Shown in pieces: positions 1-8,034 of a DNA stretch of 64,000 bases. How positions within the stretch are numbered: position 1 is the stretch's first letter; each line of letters starts with the position of its first letter. The notes beneath the pieces were generated by a model. It saw nothing but the letters and a program-made list of their open reading frames with translations, had not been told where the DNA came from and ran no database searches. The stretch is from JADJPO01 sp963724535 (GTDB taxonomy: Bacteria; Actinomycetota; Actinomycetes; Actinomycetales; Kineosporiaceae), in the NCBI GenBank assembly GCA_963724535.1, contig CAVRVD010000017.1, positions 1 to 64,000 of the forward strand. Reading direction: 5' to 3'. Made by a program: the position numbers and the translations under genes.

Positions 1-324
1 GGTTTCCGATCATGGTGTCGTGTTTCTCGGAGTCCTGATAAGTCAGAAGAACTGGCCCGGTTCGTAGACCAGGAGCGAGTGGAAGTCCGCGACCAGCCGG
101 GAGGTGGCTGGCAGGCCGAGCTGCTGGCGCACGGGGTCCAAGGCGGTCGTGAGGGCCGTGGACCAGGTCGCGCGGACCAGCCTTCGCGGGACCTCCCAGG
201 CGTCGCGGACCTTCGGGTCGGTCAGGCTTCTCCCTCGACCGAACCGCGCCGGCGTAGCGAGCGTGACGAGTTCGCGTGCCTGCTCGGCCGGGACGGGAAA
301 CCGGATCCGCCCGATGCCCGTCAC
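1..324 (-). pseudogene. 2OG-Fe(II) oxygenase fragment, frameshifted, cut by window edge
   Basis: Read leftward from a GTG at 324, the frame encodes RFPVPAEQARELVTLATPA and later FHSLLVYEPGQFF, typical of the first half of prolyl-hydroxylase-like 2OG-Fe(II) dioxygenases, which hydroxylate substrates using Fe(II), O2 and 2-oxoglutarate. The frame stops at TGA 43-45 directly after the FF. Shifting by one base restores TYQDSEKHDTMIGN up to the window edge, matching the usual HQDSEK iron-binding stretch of the family. One base therefore seems lost at about 44-45, and the expected metal-ligand His reads as Tyr. An in-frame TAG just upstream of the GTG leaves no longer start. A non-functional remnant is likely, though a sequencing error could explain the shift. 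Confidence 0.6.
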
Positions 325-361
325 CTCCAGGCGCAGGTCGCTCCCCTTGGCGGCGAGCTAA

Positions 362-716
362 ACACACGGCGGGACTGGCGCTGCGACCCTGTTCGGCAGG
401 CTGGCCAGTCCATCGGCGCACTGGAAGGCACGAACGCCAGCCTACTGACCCCTCGGACGAGGTCATGATCGGCGACATCCAGTCGATGAACGTGACGGAC
501 AGCGGGTCCACGGACAGCTGCGTGATCACGACGTACTCGAGCGGGGGCGTGCCCTGCGCAATGTGCCCGACGACGGGTCAGAACGATGCGCAGCCTGACG
601 CACAGGGCATCCCCGTCAGAAGGGCATGGTTGTGGGCACGATGCGGGCCTGCGGGTGGGTGGGCCGAGGTGTCACGAAGGCGGCGAGCAGGTGTGGCTAC
701 TCACTGCCGCTAAGGC
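362..716. other. Gap without a recognisable gene
   Basis: About 350 bases separate the oxygenase fragment from the antitoxin gene. Both strands have open stretches, for example on the minus strand near 470-560, but no conserved motif, ribosome site or family signature could be recognised. It probably contains decayed sequence. Confidence 0.4.
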
Positions 717-722
717 TAGAAT
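717..722 (+). promoter_or_regulatory. Predicted -10 box (TAGAAT), leaderless antitoxin transcript
   Basis: TAGAAT fits the actinobacterial TANNNT -10 consensus and ends 7 bases before the antitoxin ATG. Transcription would start at or next to the start codon, giving a leaderless mRNA. No convincing -35 box is visible and there is no purine-rich ribosome site before the ATG. Confidence 0.45.
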
Positions 723-729
723 TCTGGCC

Positions 730-1011
730 ATGGAGACGACCTCTTTGGCGGATGCGAAGAACCGGCTGAGTGAGTTGGTCAGCGCCGTGCAGGGGACCTG
801 GGAGCGGGTGACGATCACGAAGAACGGCCGCCCGGCGGCGGTGCTGATCGCGCCGGAAGACTTGGAGAGCCTGATCGAGACTCTGGAGATCTTGTCGGAT
901 CCCGAGGCCATGGCGGCAATCCAGGAGGCCAGGACGGGCACTGGTGAGCTGACCACGGGGGAGGAGATGGCTGCCCTCATGGCGCAGCGGCTGGGACGCG
1001 GCGCGGCGTGA
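730..1011 (+). CDS. Phd/YefM-family antitoxin
   Basis: This 93-residue protein is the antitoxin half of a type II toxin-antitoxin pair. The N-terminal half has the Phd/YefM pattern: SLADAKNRLSELV, then RVTITKNGRPAAVLI, which folds into the DNA-binding dimer domain. The acidic, helical C-terminal tail is the expected toxin-wrapping segment. The start METTSLADAK is chosen because family members begin there; upstream in-frame codons have no homologous character. The stop overlaps the next start by four bases (GTGA), so the two proteins are translationally coupled. Phd proteins normally repress their own promoter, and the complex with toxin represses more strongly. A leaderless -10 box lies just upstream. 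Confidence 0.85.
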   Translation: METTSLADAKNRLSELVSAVQGTWERVTITKNGRPAAVLIAPEDLESLIETLEILSDPEAMAAIQEARTGTGELTTGEEMAALMAQRLGRGAA

Positions 1012-1271
1012 CGTACACGCTGCGGCTGCCGAAGGCGGCCCGGCGGGCGCTGACGGAGACGTTGCCGGAGCAGATCGCGGCGGCGGTGTGGGAGTTCGTG
1101 TCCGGTCCGTTGCTGGAGAACCCGCACCGTGTGGGCAAGCCGCTGAGGTTAGGGTTGGAGGGATTCTTCAGTGCGCGCCGTGGCCAGTACCGGGTGATCT
1201 ACCGCATCGTGGAGGACGAGGTCGTCGTCGAGGTCGTCAAGATCTCCCACCGCACCGATGCCTACGGGTAG
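1008..1271 (+). CDS. RelE/ParE-superfamily toxin
   Basis: This 87-residue basic protein is the toxin partner of the preceding antitoxin. The RelE-like core is visible in the second half: GKPLRLGLEGFFSARRGQYR, followed by VIYRI and the C-terminal strand VVEVVKISHRTDAY. RelE toxins cleave mRNA in the ribosomal A site, using basic and aromatic residues on this sheet; the Arg in RRGQYR, the His in SHRTD and the terminal Tyr are candidates here. It starts at a GTG inside the antitoxin stop codon. RelE rather than ParE activity is inferred from the pairing with a Phd/YefM antitoxin. Confidence 0.82.
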   Translation: MTYTLRLPKAARRALTETLPEQIAAAVWEFVSGPLLENPHRVGKPLRLGLEGFFSARRGQYRVIYRIVEDEVVVEVVKISHRTDAYG

Positions 1272-1499
1272 CGGCACCTGCTCGAGTAACGCGAGCATCG
1301 GCAGGCTGCCGAGCGTCGACTCCTTGACTCGGCCGACTAGGTGATCCCGTGAATCTTGACCGGACCCATCACCCCATCCGACGCACTCTCATGGCGCGAA
1401 GCGGCAGTAACGCTCGTGCCGCTCCGAGTGCGAGATCGGTGGGTCGCGCTCGGTCTGAGAGTGCATTGCCCGCGGGGGCGTGGCCGCGAGGCCGGCCAC

Positions 1500-2153
1500 T
1501 CAACGTGCGGTCCTCTCGACCCGTGTCTTGATCCCCAGCATCGTTCGGCGAGTCATCACGAAGCTCACCACGCCGACCGGGGCCATTACCGTGCGCGGGA
1601 GAGCACTGCCGAAGGCCGTGCGTTCCCGCACGAGCAGCCGGGTACCACCCGACGCCGTCGGCCGCAGCGCGAAGGTCCACAAGAACTCCCACTTCAGCTG
1701 TTCGTCCCGACGAAGGGGCCGACCGGCGGCCAAGTTGGCGACCTTCAGCACCAAGGCCTCGTCCGGGCGCAAGTCGACGACGTACCACCCGCCGGTACGG
1801 TCCCGGCTTGCGTAGACAACATCGCCCACCTGGAGCTGCTGCCAGGCCGGGACGATGTCGTCTGCGCTGTGGATCTCGAGCCCGAACAGGTTCTCCAGCC
1901 AGTCGTAGCTGTAGAAGCCGCCGCGGTCGGCGCCGAGTTGCACGATCCACGGCCACACTCGATCGGGTGAGGCGTCGATGGTGATCGCGCGAGTTAGCTG
2001 TGTCGCGGGTTCGGCTACGAGCTCGTCCCCGGGAAGCGAGACGGCGCGTTCCTCCTCCGTCGCGCCCCATCGCTGCTGCCAGGGCTTGACCCACCGCTCG
2101 TACCCGACCACCGATGCCGCTGCGACGGCTGCTGCCGCCAGCCCACGTTTCAT
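1500..2153 (-). CDS. SRPBCC-family protein with N-terminal hydrophobic segment
   Basis: The protein is 217 residues from the ATG at 2153 (MKRGLAAAAVAAASVVGYERW), which opens with a hydrophobic stretch that could be a membrane anchor or export signal. The rest is a START/Bet v1-like (SRPBCC) lipid- or hydrophobe-binding fold: TRAITIDASPDRVWPWIVQL is the diagnostic first strand and helix, and KWEFLWTFALRP and GGTRLLVRERT are later strands. The substrate is unknown. A longer reading from 2327 exists but its first 58 codons have no homologous character. The gene stands alone in a decayed region, so its role cannot be deduced from context. Confidence 0.7.
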   Translation of the reverse strand: MKRGLAAAAVAAASVVGYERWVKPWQQRWGATEEERAVSLPGDELVAEPATQLTRAITIDASPDRVWPWIVQLGADRGGFYSYDWLENLFGLEIHSADDIVPAWQQLQVGDVVYASRDRTGGWYVVDLRPDEALVLKVANLAAGRPLRRDEQLKWEFLWTFALRPTASGGTRLLVRERTAFGSALPRTVMAPVGVVSFVMTRRTMLGIKTRVERTAR

Positions 2154-2460
2154 CCCGTCCGCCAACCAAGACGCCCACCATGTGCGATGACGTCGCCAGC
2201 CTGACCCGCGGCAAGGACCGGCGATAGGGGCGGAAGTCGCCGACCCACTACCTGGTGCAGCCGAATTCACTTGTCCGGAACGCCCGACGTAGCCGTGACC
2301 TCGGGGGACGCACTCGTTCCTGAACACCCTGCGATACCGACCGGCCGTGGAACCGCGCTCACGGCACCGGCAATCATCCTCAGCCGCGCTGAGTGCGGCT
2401 ACGCTCGCCCGATCCTGCCGCTGACCGCGGCCATTACGCTCGTGTCGGTCTACTGGTTGA
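2154..2460. other. Gap without a recognisable gene
   Basis: Roughly 300 bases upstream of the SRPBCC gene. Short open frames exist on both strands but none has a ribosome site, a family motif or convincing composition. It should include the SRPBCC promoter on the minus strand, but no clear -10 could be fixed. Confidence 0.4.
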
Positions 2461-2608
2461 GATGGACCCGCTCCTAGTCCGTGAGCGCGCTGACGCCTTT
2501 CGGGCCAGCAATCCGGGTGCCGGCGAATGGCTCCGCTACATGGACGAAGGGCTCAGCACCACCGACATGAGGCGATGGCAAACGATCGTCAGCACTGCTG
2601 AGGAGTAG
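2461..2608 (+). CDS. Small hypothetical protein (48 residues)
   Basis: An ATG-initiated frame encoding a hydrophilic, helical peptide that begins MDPLLVRERADAFRASNPG and contains WLRYMDEGLSTTDMRRWQTI. Its amino-acid composition looks coding, unlike the frames around it, and it ends two bases before the next small ORF at 2611, suggesting a former two-gene unit. I do not recognise the family. It may be the remnant of a longer protein, because the surrounding locus is rearranged. Confidence 0.35.
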
Positions 2609-2610
2609 TG

Positions 2611-2766
2611 ATGTTCCGGAACCGCGCGCCTGCCCCCGAACCGCAGCCGGCCTACATCGCGCAGTGCCAGCCGCTGTGGGTGATCTACGGACCGCCGATG
2701 GCACACCGCCGAACTCGAACTGGACCCCGATCTGGCCCAGACACCGATCCGATGGCGGCATCGTGA
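2611..2766 (+). pseudogene. Truncated small hypothetical ORF at a rearrangement junction
   Basis: The reading begins MFRNRAPAPEPQPAYIAQCQ and continues PLWVIYGP, which resembles the opening of small actinobacterial proteins having an aromatic PxWxIxxG segment. After about position 2690 the translation becomes arginine-rich and antisense to the GNAT remnant, ending at TGA 2764-2766. The natural coding part therefore seems to stop at about 2690, where it meets the acetyltransferase fragment. Family assignment is weak. Confidence 0.35.
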
Positions 2767-2983
2767 CCGCGAACCGCGCCAAACCCGCTGACCAGCCGTC
2801 CAGGCTGCGCTGGATCCACTCCCGGGCCTGCTGCTCGGTCAGCGACTCGGCCATCATGGTGAACCGCGGGATACCCGGATCCCGGCACGACGCCGCCACC
2901 GCTTCCGCGTCGTGCAGCCAAGACGGCCTCAGCCGGACCCTGCGCCCGGCAAGCGGCGGATCAGGAGGCACCACGTCGACCAT
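2700..2983 (-). pseudogene. GNAT acetyltransferase, N-terminal half only
   Basis: From the ATG at 2983 (MVDVVPPDPPLAGRRVRLRP) the minus strand encodes the first half of a GNAT N-acetyltransferase of the RimJ/RimL type: a first strand, the helix of SWLHDAEAVAASC, and the segment ESLTEQQAREWIQRSLDGW, then FAVTMPPSDRCLGQIG. Homology-like character ends at about 2700, just after GQIGVQFEFG. The acetyl-CoA binding loop (QxxGxG/A) and everything beyond it are absent, so the product could not acetylate. The break coincides with the end of the plus-strand ORF at 2611, which indicates a deletion or insertion junction. Confidence 0.6.
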
Positions 2984-3083
2984 CCGCGAAGTCTCCCAGT
3001 CGCCAGGCTCGCGGACACATCCGGCCACGTCATGGTCAGCCGCCGACCGCGATCATGCCGCTGGCGCGGGCTCGGTCAGGGCG

Positions 3084-3752
3084 TCATGGTGCGCTGAGCT
3101 GAGCGCCAGGCTTGGTCGCGAGGTATCGGTGGACGCTGCCCCACCCGCCGATCTCGTCGTCCTGGACGTTCAACCCGGCGTTGGACAGCAGAGCCGGGAC
3201 GTCACGGATGAGATCGCCGAAGGGTTTCCAGAACCGTTCGACGAGCACGGTGCCCAGCCGGTTGCCATCGCGCGGATAGTTGATGTCGATCAGGACGAGG
3301 CAGCCGCCGGGCTTGAGCACTCGGGCCAGTTCGGCTGCGGCCGCGGCTGCGTCGGGATAGCCGCTGAAGGCCATGGTGTTCACCACGGTGTCGAAGGTGG
3401 CGTCGGGGTACGGCAGTGCCTCAACCGTTCCCTGCCGCAGATCCGCCTGGACCCCGGCGCGGGCCAGATTGCGGCGTGCGACGGCGATGAGTGCCGGATT
3501 GAGATCGATACCGTCGGTGCGGTATGGACCGGCGTATTGGGTCAGTAGCCAGCCGGTTCCGAAGGAGACCTCCAAGACCCTGGGGCCATGGATCACGGGC
3601 ACGGCCTGCCCGAGCCATCGTCGCCAGAGCGGGACCGCCTTGACCACGATGTCGTACGGGCGCGCGAAACGTGTGTAGAGCCGGTCATTCGCCACCGTGT
3701 ACGCCCGTGGGTCGGCCGGTTCGGCGGAATATCGCGGATCACCGGGCGCCAC
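3084..3752 (-). CDS. Class I SAM-dependent methyltransferase
   Basis: This 222-residue protein has the class I methyltransferase fold. Motif I is VLEVSFGTGWLL (residues 59-70), with Ser in place of the first Gly of the usual GxGxG. The acidic ribose-binding residue is in GIDLNP (about 83), the post-II segment is ATFDTVVNTMAFSGYPD, and motif III is RVLKPGGCLVLIDINYP. The first 50 residues (AYTVANDRLYTRFARPYDIV) resemble menaquinone/UbiE-type enzymes acting on small lipophilic or quinone-like molecules. Nothing in the degenerate surroundings points to a pathway. The full family length and intact frame argue that it is functional. Confidence 0.75.
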   Translation of the reverse strand: MAPGDPRYSAEPADPRAYTVANDRLYTRFARPYDIVVKAVPLWRRWLGQAVPVIHGPRVLEVSFGTGWLLTQYAGPYRTDGIDLNPALIAVARRNLARAGVQADLRQGTVEALPYPDATFDTVVNTMAFSGYPDAAAAAAELARVLKPGGCLVLIDINYPRDGNRLGTVLVERFWKPFGDLIRDVPALLSNAGLNVQDDEIGGWGSVHRYLATKPGAQLSAP

Positions 3753-3879
3753 ACCACGATCTTCTCACCGTCCATGTTGGGTCATGGCGGAACCCGTTTC
3801 TCCGGATCCATGACCTCAGCGACGGCAGGCCCGTGTCATCTCCGCACATCCTGTGTCGAAGCCGAGGAAGAGGCGCTGA

Positions 3880-4060
3880 CCAACGCCCGCAGATGCCGCC
3901 GAGTGCGCGGAGCACGACTGCGTTGAGCTCGACTCGCGGCACGTCGGCTACTGGCTCGACGGAGGCTGGGGAGTCGATGCCCTTCTTGGGGAGCAGACCA
4001 GGGCACACGGAGACCATGATGTCGTCATCCATCGCTGCGACCTGCAGCGTCAGAAGGAGC
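3880..4060 (+). pseudogene. Aminoglycoside/lincosamide-type nucleotidyltransferase remnant
   Basis: In one frame the plus strand reads YWLDGGWGVDALLGEQTRAH followed by GDHDVVIH. This is the signature of Pol-beta-type nucleotidyltransferases of the LinA/ANT family: GGW-G-D, with the second acidic pair normally D-D-L-D. These enzymes adenylate aminoglycosides, lincosamides or similar alcohols. Here the usual HDDLDVV reads HGDHDVV, so a catalytic Asp is probably lost. An in-frame TGA at 3877 precedes the fragment, no start is present, and after about 4040 the translation loses family character. It is clearly a dead gene. Confidence 0.6.
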
Positions 4061-4239
4061 GCCGAACCATGATCCTGCCGAAGGTTCGGGACCTTCGCTT
4101 CGTGACGATTCGCCGGGGTGGGACCCTCACCGATTCGAATCATCATCTCCTCGCTCTGGCGATTCCTTCCTCCGCGAGCTCGCCGGCCCGGGGTCCCCGA
4201 CCCACACCCCGAGGTGGGCCCTCTCGGTCAGTGCGAGCG

Positions 4240-5775
4240 TGTTGCCAGCTATCTGGCTCCCGGGAGGACAGGTCCATGGCGCGCTCGACGTCGGCCAGGG
4301 ACAGGAACGCACGCCCGGTGGCCCACCTGAGGTGGGCCCCGGCGAAGCAGCAGTTCGGCGCGCAGCAGCGGGTCCGTCTCGTCGCTGGTCTCGGCGAGGA
4401 GTTCCTCGACGCTGCGCAGTTCGTTATCGAGGTCCCCGGCGCGGGCTGCGGCGTCCCGCATCTCCAGCAGGAGTTCCACCCGTGTCGGTGGAGCGACCGC
4501 GTGGTCGCGTAGTTCGAGGGCGCGACGCAGCAGGCGGATCTGCTCCTACACGCCGCCTGCCGCACCGGCCGCTGACGCGGCCCGCCGGGCCCACGCATAC
4601 GCCTGACCTGAGTGGCCGGCGCGGTGGTGGTGATCGGCGATGGAGGCCAGCACGTCGACGTCGGCCGGGGCCTGTGAGTCGACGAGGCCTTCGAGGTGTA
4701 CGGCGAACCGGGCATGCCAGGAGCGACGTTCGTCGTCCGCAACCCTGCGCTCCAGCACCTGGGCTTGCAGGGGGTGGTGGAACCAGTAGCTGCCGTCCCG
4801 GGCAGAGTCCAGGACCACTGCCGACTCGGCCTCACCCAGCAGCTCGGTCACATCACCGAAGGCGCTCTCGCCGGCCAGGAACGTGGCCAGCTCCACGGCA
4901 CCCACCCGCCGCCCACCGATCGCGATCACCTTCGTCAGGTCCCGCGCGGGGCCGCTGAGCTGATGCCACGAGGCCAACAACGCTCCCTCGAGGTCGGCCG
5001 TGAGTGCATCGGACAGGCGACGGGTTTGGGGAGTCAACCCGGCCACGAGGAGACGGGTCAGGTAAGCGTTCCCACCGGTACGGGCGAGGACGTCGTCCAC
5101 CAGGGACTGGTGCGGCGAGGCACCGAGCAGGACCGCGATCTGCTGTTCGGTGGTGGCGCGGTCGAAGGGACCCAGACTCACCTGCTGGAAGCCCGGCAGG
5201 CGTCGGACGTCGGCCAGCCACCGGTTCAACCGGTCACCCTCACGGATCTCCCCGTGCCGCAGCGTCAGCAGCACCGCGAGCCGGCGATCGACCGGCCCGG
5301 ACAACAAATACATCAACGCATCCAGCGTGCTCGCATCTGCCCAATGCAGATCATCCACCACCAGGACCAGCGGCCGGTCACGGCAGCGTGCCGTCACCCA
5401 CCCGTCGAAGACCAGCGGGACCCCGCCCACGGCCTCCATGCCGTCCAATGCCGGGACAGGTGCCTGACCGCTGCCGCTGGGGAGCCGGGCCAGCGCCGAA
5501 CGCAGCGGTAGATACGGCACCGTCATCGACGTCAACGGCAACGCCGCCCCCCGCACCACCGTGACCTGTCCACCGACATCGCGGAGCACCTGGGCCACCA
5601 GCTCCGTCTTGCCGACCCCGGCATCGCCCTGGATCAGTAACGTGCCGGCCAGCCCCTCACCGGCACGTGCCACCACGGCGCACGCCGCGGCCAACTCCTC
5701 GACGCGCCCCACGAAGACCGGCCCGCCGGACGGGCCCCCCACGGGCACCCACCCAGTGTGACAGCCGCGGCCCAC
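4240..5775 (-). pseudogene. AAA-type LuxR-family regulator, disrupted and truncated
   Basis: From a GTG at 5775 the frame encodes the N-terminal half of a large ATP-binding LuxR-type regulator: FVGRVEELAAACAVVARAG, the Walker A GDAGVGKTEL, the Walker B LVLVVDDLHWAD and the sensor region LARTGGNAYLTRLLVAGL. An in-frame TAG at 4546-4548 cuts it after about 409 residues. The same frame then continues with homologous sequence (RLLRRALELRDHAV, EELLAETSDETDPLLRAELL). A one-base shift at about 4337-4340 moves it to another frame reading LRWATGRAFLSLADVERAMD. Similarity ends near 4240 and the C-terminal LuxR helix-turn-helix is absent. Nonsense codon, frameshift and truncation together make it a pseudogene. 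Confidence 0.75.
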
Positions 5776-5889
5776 CGAATCTCAGGGGTTTCCGGGCCGA
5801 TCTCAGGGGATCCCTCCGAAGCGGGCCAGGCAGGTCAGCGACGAAAGTCGAAGAGCCAGATCACCCCTTCGACCAGCGAGGTCATCATC

Positions 5890-6134
5890 ATGAACACCAC
5901 GCCCCTGCTGCGTGCCACCACCCTCGGCGCGATCGCCACACTCGCCCTCGTCGTCCCCTCCACCGCAAACGCCTGGGCCCGCCCGGACCCCGGCCCCCGA
6001 CGCCCCCGACCACCAGACAGACCCCCGCCTACCCCTACTGCCCGCTCGAACGGATCGACCGTCAACTCGTCCGCTGCGACAACCTCACCGGAACCGGAGC
6101 CCTCGCCCCACTCGCCGTACCCGAACAGAAGTAG
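5890..6134 (+). pseudogene. Small exported protein, frameshifted
   Basis: An ATG at 5890 begins a clear Sec signal peptide: MNTTPLLRATTLGAIATLAL, continuing to a likely cleavage after TANA. About 12 residues later that frame becomes low-complexity proline/arginine sequence. A different frame continues with YPYCPLERIDRQLVRCDNLT and LAPLAVPEQK, ending at TAG 6132-6134. The Cys pair in YCPLERI and VRCDNLT looks like the conserved core of a small secreted actinobacterial protein with one disulfide. The frames must switch around 5985-6010 in a GC-rich proline tract. A sequencing error in that tract is an alternative to true decay. Confidence 0.5.
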
Positions 6135-6956
6135 CCGCGGTCACCGGGTGCGCATCACCCGGCCCCGATTCACCAGACCCTGCCGCACGAACGAGGAACT
6201 CACCGACGACACACACCACGTCGACGAATCGGTGTCGTCGACAACCCACACAGCTTGACCCCCCCGAAGGGGTTCATCGGGCAGATGTCAGCCACCAGGC
6301 GGCCCTACGTCGTCCCACCGCCGCCCGGCGTCCAACCTCTGCCGCTGTGGGGACGCGAAGGCCACGTGTGCAGTCTGCTCGGAGCGACGATCCGGGCGAC
6401 CGACTGCACGCTGCGGTGCACGCCTGGCCGGAGGACACCGCGACGGACCTCATCATCGAGACGATGCGCTCGACCGGCGACTGGACATCGTGGGTTCTCA
6501 GTCTCGACGAGACGACCCTGTGTTCAACGACTAGCCGGCCGCGCTGTCCACCCAGATCAGGGACGTGATCATGGTGAGGGCCAGCAGGCCCAACGGGAAT
6601 AGAAAGCGCCTCGCTATGAGCCTTCTCCCTACCGACGTGTCGGACCGGGGCTGCGCACCGGGACCGTTGCCCCAGTGGCCCCTACCCGAGCATCGGCGCC
6701 AGCGGCGCGGACCTGAACGGGCGGAGAGTGTGGCCGAGAGCAGGCCCGCGGTCAGGGACTCCCATGACGGCGATCCCCGGCGCACCGACGAGCACGGTCT
6801 CCGAGCTCCTTGCGGCTCTGCGCCGTGACAGCCTCGTCGACAGCAGAACTGGTCAAGGGCGGTCTCCGCCAGCGATCGAGACGATGCACCGGGGCTTCTG
6901 TGATCCGAACGGTGCCTGGCACGCCGGCGCCGTCCCCGCCGGGTGAGGATGGGGGC
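6135..6956. other. Long gap with gene debris
   Basis: About 820 bases without an intact gene. A methyltransferase-like fragment lies at 6303-6423. On the minus strand, about 6531-6620, a frame reads FLFPLGLLALTMITSLIWVD, a single hydrophobic helix preceded by a GGGAGAAGG-like ribosome site, but the codon at the start position is ATA, so it appears to have lost its initiator. The remainder (about 6640-6956) shows nothing recognisable apart from the approach to the Mut7-C gene. Confidence 0.4.
6303..6423 (+). pseudogene. Fragment of a SAM methyltransferase C-terminal region
   Basis: One frame reads PPPPGVQPLPLWGREGHV followed by CSLLGATI. The pattern PPPPG-Q-P-LWG-E-HV--LLG is familiar from the C-terminal half of UbiE-like class I methyltransferases in Actinobacteria, where it precedes the substrate lid. 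No start, no SAM-binding motif and no C-terminal end are present, so this is a fragment of about 40 residues. Assignment rests on pattern memory alone. Confidence 0.35.
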
Positions 6957-7715
6957 ATGGGCTCGGTCGAGGTGATCCTGGTGGTGCCGTCGCCGCTGCG
7001 GTTCTTCCTTGCGGCCAGGAAGCGGCAGGCGGAGGTGCGCCTGCTGGTGGACGGCACCTCGACGGTCGGCCACCTGTTGGCGGGGGTGGGGGTGCCGAAG
7101 ACCGAAGTCGGCGGCCTGCTGCTGGACGACAAGCCGGTCGATCTCCGGTATCGGCCGCAGCAGGGGGATCGAATCCGTGTCCTCGCGGTGGCCCGGCCGC
7201 AGTCGGCACCGACCTCACCGCCAAGGTTCGTGCTCGACGTCCACCTGGGGACCCTGGCCCGGCGGATGCGGCTGCTCGGTCTGGACTCGGCCTACCACCG
7301 GCACGCCCATGACGAGGCCCTGCTGGAGGTGTCACTGACCCAGCGGCGGGTCCTGCTCACCCGCGACCGCGGCCTGCTGCACCGCCGCGCCCTGCGCTGG
7401 GGTGCGCACGTGGAGCACCAGGTTCCCGACGAGCAGCTACGCGAGGTGCTGGACCGGTTCGCCCCGCCGCTGAACCCCTGGACCCGGTGCCCGGCATGCA
7501 ACGGGATGCTCCTCCACGTGGCCAAGAGTCAGGTGCAGGAACTGCTCCCAGCCGGCACGCGGCGCTGCTACGACGCCTTCCGCCGCTGCCAGGCCTGCGG
7601 GCAGGTCTACTGGCGCGGCGCCCACGGACCGCGGCTGGACCGCATCGTCGACGGCGCCGCCGCCTTCCTGGTCACGGTCTCCACGACGGGCAGCCTTGCG
7701 GGCCCACGCTTCTGA
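6957..7715 (+). CDS. Mut7-C RNase-domain protein with ubiquitin-like N-terminus
   Basis: This 252-residue protein has two parts. Residues 1-80 (beginning MGSVEVILVVPSPLRFFL, with TVGHLLAGVGVPKTEVGGLL) form the ubiquitin/MoaD-like domain often fused here. Residues about 88-240 form the Mut7-C PIN-like RNase domain: RFVLDVHLGTLARRMRLLGL carries the first acidic residue, RRVLLTRDRGLLHRR the second, and a zinc ribbon is formed by CPAC and CQACGQVYW. Such proteins are predicted nucleases; the biological RNA target is unknown. The start was chosen at the ATG preceded by a GGTGAGGATGGGG ribosome site. The frame is complete, in contrast to the broken genes on its left. Confidence 0.8.
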   Translation: MGSVEVILVVPSPLRFFLAARKRQAEVRLLVDGTSTVGHLLAGVGVPKTEVGGLLLDDKPVDLRYRPQQGDRIRVLAVARPQSAPTSPPRFVLDVHLGTLARRMRLLGLDSAYHRHAHDEALLEVSLTQRRVLLTRDRGLLHRRALRWGAHVEHQVPDEQLREVLDRFAPPLNPWTRCPACNGMLLHVAKSQVQELLPAGTRRCYDAFRRCQACGQVYWRGAHGPRLDRIVDGAAAFLVTVSTTGSLAGPRF

Positions 7716-7729
7716 TCTCGGGTGTCCGT

Positions 7730-7892
7730 CAGGGCGGGTGCGAATGGCTCTATGTGCTGTCGGGCCGATGGCGGCTCGTCCTCGGCGATCAGGCACTGGT
7801 TCTGGACATGGGGGAGGCGGCCGAGTCCGATACCCAGGTCCCACACTGGTTCGGCAGCATCGGTGACGGCCCCGAGGCGCAGTCGTACCCGA
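7730..7892 (+). pseudogene. Cupin (XRE-cupin regulator) C-terminal fragment
   Basis: In one frame the plus strand reads CEWLYVLSGRWRLVLGDQAL followed by VLDMGEAAESDTQVPHWFGS. This is the small-molecule-binding cupin barrel at the C-terminus of XRE-type regulators, where the usual text is EWLYVL-G-L-L-LG and GEAAEFDT--PHW. The N-terminal helix-turn-helix and the start are missing and similarity ends near 7890. It is a leftover of a regulator lying directly between two intact genes. Confidence 0.5.
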
Positions 7893-8034
7893 TCCCACCT
7901 CGACTGACGACCGGCTGTCGCGGCGCGCCCGGGCGGGGGACCGCATGGGCTGCCGGTGCCGTCCTGCGTCCCGCGCAACCGTGGGTCGGCCGCGGTTCGC
8001 AGCGGTCCGCCCCAGTCCGCCCTACGCTGACCAG

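Noticed and set aside
1369..2214. Alternative minus-strand frame overlapping the SRPBCC gene
   Set aside because: Arg/Gly-rich shadow; the SRPBCC frame has the recognisable fold pattern.
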